Below, piece after piece: positions 61,373 through 64,000 of a stretch of DNA of 64,000 nt; position 1 is the stretch's first letter; each line of letters opens with the position of its first letter. The stretch is from NCBI GenBank assembly GCA_947683425.1, contig CANTUQ010000018.1, positions 186,001-250,000 on the forward strand, read 5' to 3'. The position numbers were made by a program, and so were the translations under genes. The stretch is from Excoecaria cochinchinensis. Lineage: Eukaryota; Streptophyta; Magnoliopsida; Malpighiales; Euphorbiaceae. Below the pieces are notes generated by a model. It was not told where the DNA came from. It was given only the letters and a program-made list of their open reading frames with translations, and did no database searches.

Positions 61373-61900
61373 CTACCTAGTGATATCCAGTATTGAAACC
61401 TGATTCTCTCGTGCAGCCCTTATAGTCACGATCTGGCCTTCATGAGGTATTCTTACCATCTGGTGAAGCGTAGAGGGGACTCCTCCCAACTTATGAAACC
61501 ATGGTCTACCTAGAAGAGCTGAGAAATTGGCGGGTATAGGCAGTACCACAAACTCCACTTCTGACTCTACTGGTCCCATCTTCACTGTCGCCATGAATGT
61601 CCCCGAAGCATGTCTACGCGAGTTGTCATATGCTGTGATGGTGAGATCAGATTTGGTAACATATCCTCTGTCACCCCAAAAGCTGCCATTGCCACCCGTG
61701 GGCACACATTTATCAAAGACCCATCATCTACCATTACACAGGCTGTGTGCTTTTGGTTAATCTGTGCCCTTATGTACAAAGGGCGATTATGGTTGCGGCC
61801 TTCTGCCGGCAAATCAGCGCTGGTGAAAATAACATTTTCTCCTGATCCTCCTTTCACTACATCCAGAAGTTCCGTAGGTGAAATGGTTGTGGCCACAGTT
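61373..61900 (-). pseudogene. Aspartic protease of R
   Basis: Processes the polyprotein. The active-site loop reads ACVMVDDGSLINVCP (about 61740-61696), where Tat elements usually have VDNGSALN. Upstream is GRNHNRPLYIRAQIN and downstream LLGRPWFHKLGGVPSTLHQ (about 61500), the conserved protease end. A frameshift near 61600-61700 separates the halves. The preceding motif ILIWDLLRQSPSHRQK is also typical of this lineage. Confidence 0.88.
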
Positions 61901-63470
61901 GCCTTGCACAGCCTCTACTACTTTCTGTCTATGCGACGGCGACTGTCTCAAGAGATCCCATATTAAAATCTGAGCCGACATCTTTTTCAGCTGTTTGACG
62001 ATCAGATCTTCTTCCGGCTCTTTTCCTTTTTCCCCCTCAACCGGCCCTTGGGGTTTCTCGACTTCTGGAGCTACCCTTCCGCTCCTGGTTACAGCTCCTA
62101 CTCTATTCTTCTTTGCTTTTTCATCCTCCTCCGAATCCCATCGGTCGGAAAATATTTTAGAATCATTGTTTTCAGTTCCACTATCATCAGTGGACCAGCA
62201 ATCGATCACTGCAACGGGAAGCCCTTCTTCACTCCCCTTATGGAGGTTCGTGATAGCAGTGTGGACATCATTGCCGTACAATTCCTTTAACACAAACTCC
62301 TCGGGTAAACTGGACCCGATCATATTCACTGGTGGGGGCATACTGTTGTACCCAGCTTTCTTTTGACCCCCTCTCTTCTCTGGGTCTGTGATCTGCTTTG
62401 AGTCAATTAGATCTTGAATTGCATGCCTCAACGTCTTGCAGTTTTAGTTGTATGCCCAGTATGCTGATGATATGCACAATACTCATCATCTTTATGTCCT
62501 GGCATGCCTTGAGTTCTAGCAGGTCTGGGTGGCAAAGGCTGCAGCTTACCCTCTTTCATTAGTCTTCTCAGCACCCATGAGAAAGACCTTCCAAGATTGG
62601 AAAAATGCCTCGGGGTAGCATTAGTAGTTGATACCTCAGCAGTTTTCCTCGCGCCGCTAGCGGAACCTGTTGGTCTACTTGCCCCCTGGCCACTGCTACC
62701 CCTTTTGGGATAGTTCTCATTAGTTGTTCTCTTAACAAGGTACTCTCCCTTGGCCTCAATGGCGATGTCCTTCAGAGACTCCCAGTCCTTTAGTCATTTC
62801 ATCCTTAATCCTTCTCTCAAATACGGGCTCGCATTTTTAATGAATAGCCGTATTTGATCCTGAGTATCCGGTTTCCTCTTCATTTCCATCACCCGATTCC
62901 TCCATCGGGTTAGGTACTCATGGAAGGACTCGCCTCCCTTCTGTTGTAACAGCTCTAGGTCCTTCAGGGTCACTCCATCCTTGTACTACAGTCGTATTGC
63001 CTCAAAAACTCTTTCGTCAATAAATCCCAGTCCTCCTTGGTTCGGCGATCGAGCCCATGGTACTAATCTACTGCTGTGCCAGTCAACCTCAAGCAAAAGT
63101 ACTCAATCTTCTGCTTTTTTGTCAAAGTGGTGCCCTTCATCACCAGCGAGTACTGCTTTATGTGTACCATGGGGTCAGAAGTGCCGTTAAACTTTGAAAC
63201 ATCCGGCATTTTAAAGTTTATTGGGACTAATTCCTCTCTTTCTAACTCCTTGTCTTCCGGGTTTATTCCTCGGCCCTTTGTTAGCATTCTTGTCAGTGCT
63301 TCAAATTTCTCCTCCATCTTCTTCCAGATGGCTTCTTCAGTTTGAGGGGCTTTCCCTTTCTCAGACATACGCTCCCCATATTCTTCATCTTCCCAATCAT
63401 CATCTAGCCTTGGGGCTGGTCTTCCCTTTTGTGCCCCTAAGGTAGTAGCTCTTAGGTTTACAGGTGGCAT
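61901..63470 (-). pseudogene. Gag of R
   Basis: Capsid/nucleocapsid protein of the element. The frame from 63470 has an acidic/charged N-terminal segment, then KMPDVSKFNGTSDPMVHIKQY (split by Lys/Met variants) at about 63215, the typical retrotransposon gag start. After a TAG at about 63063 (Trp expected) it continues: DWDLLTKEFLRQYD, then GGESFHEYLTRWRNRV (about 62930). A CxxH..GH..C zinc-knuckle-like element (CAYHQHTGH) lies near 62480. A one-base deletion near 62445, a TGA near 62798 and other stops break it. Confidence 0.88.
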
Positions 63471-64000
63471 CTGCCCCTCTTGGTGAGTTTGCCATTTCTT
63501 CGGGTAAAGAAAACTGAGCTGATGTAGCGTAGCTAGTTTCAGAAGAAGTGTCCGGATACTCCACCCTTTCTGGTAACTCGAAGAATGGATTTCTGCGTAA
63601 TTGCCCCTGAGACCCTCTTGTTCACCTAGGCAAATCTATGATGGCTGAAAAACATAAAGGGTTAGGATGATGCATGAACGTGCTAAGATGCATGATCGTG
63701 CTATGCAACATTTACAAACCACATGCAAGCACATAGGTCCTTCCAACCTTGTTACTCCCGCACACGCCCATGGATCATCCAGGGACCCGATGGACAAGTA
63801 TGGTGTACGGTGAAAAACCGGACCTCTCCTAACTAATACACAGACGCGTGGGTTATGATCGTTATGTATTTAAGTAGTCCGGATAAGTCATCCTGGGCCT
63901 ATCGGGGCATGAAAGCCTTTGATTAGATGACCAGTCAGGTTATTTAGGTTTGTCCAATACATAATGATCCATACAGCAAGCATAATATTATGATTCATAC
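63471..64000 (-). mobile_element. Upstream gag/leader of R
   Basis: Minus-sense reading just upstream of 63470 still looks protein-like (RRNPFFELPERVEYPD, 63600-63550) but is in another frame from the gag ATG at 63470, so the true start is probably farther up and a frameshift intervenes. Beyond 63650 I see no feature; the 5' LTR is outside the window. Confidence 0.5.

Overview
The window looks like pericentromeric or other gene-poor heterochromatin of a eudicot plant. It is AT-rich and holds no gene I would defend as a functional host gene. Almost every base can be assigned to LTR retrotransposons inserted into one another. Plant origin is supported by Tekay/Del-type chromovirus and Tat/Ogre-type Ty3-gypsy proteins, Copia-style initiator-Met primer sites, plant mobile domain (PMD) sequence, and decay biased to C-to-T at CHG/CG sites. 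No species is claimed. For reference the elements are given letters.

Left block (1-34591, everything inside a Tekay-like element K in minus orientation). Reading left to right: LTR fragment S (1-1573); leader, primer site and LTR of a Copia-like element T (1574-about 4060) with a striking G-box array; a TAA microsatellite; LTR piece I (4781-5751); LTR H (5752-8391); integrase of a dead chromovirus A (8392-9602); then a 14.9 kb insertion B (9603-24536); then the chromodomain tail of A (24542-24872) and the 3' LTR of A (24886-27985). B contains C (10619-23423), C contains solo LTRs E (12941-16273) and F (18416-23221), and F contains G (18830-21356). Exact or near-exact 5-bp target duplications resolve B, C, E, F and G. 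After A come the leader, primer site and 5' LTR of K (27986-34591), the LTR split by a SIRE/Maximus-like Copia 5' end J (30023 to about 32700).

Middle block (34592-49742). A remnant U of another TGTAGACA-type LTR is broken by a Tekay-like LTR L, itself broken by M (35544-38774, containing N), O (39207-43140), D (43654-48524) and P (from 48956).

Right block (49743-64000, minus strand). This is one large decayed Tat/Ogre-lineage element R: 3' LTR-like segment Q, 92-bp tandem repeats, a sense ORF with a Pro/Gln-rich tail, an antisense intron-containing PMD pseudogene, then integrase, archaeal-type RNase H, gypsy RNase H, reverse transcriptase, G-patch, protease and gag. The 5' end lies beyond the window.

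The most interesting signals are regulatory and structural. (1) 5S rRNA-like A-box/C-box sequence sits 110-190 bp inside the 4.7-4.9 kb LTRs C and D. (2) A covarying stem-loop lies 290-560 bp from the 3' end of eight different LTRs. (3) Most LTRs carry their own private cluster of palindromes or short tandem repeats. (4) A dense CCACGTGTC array lies downstream of a primer site. All proteins are broken by stops and frameshifts, so the window is a fossil bed rather than an active locus.
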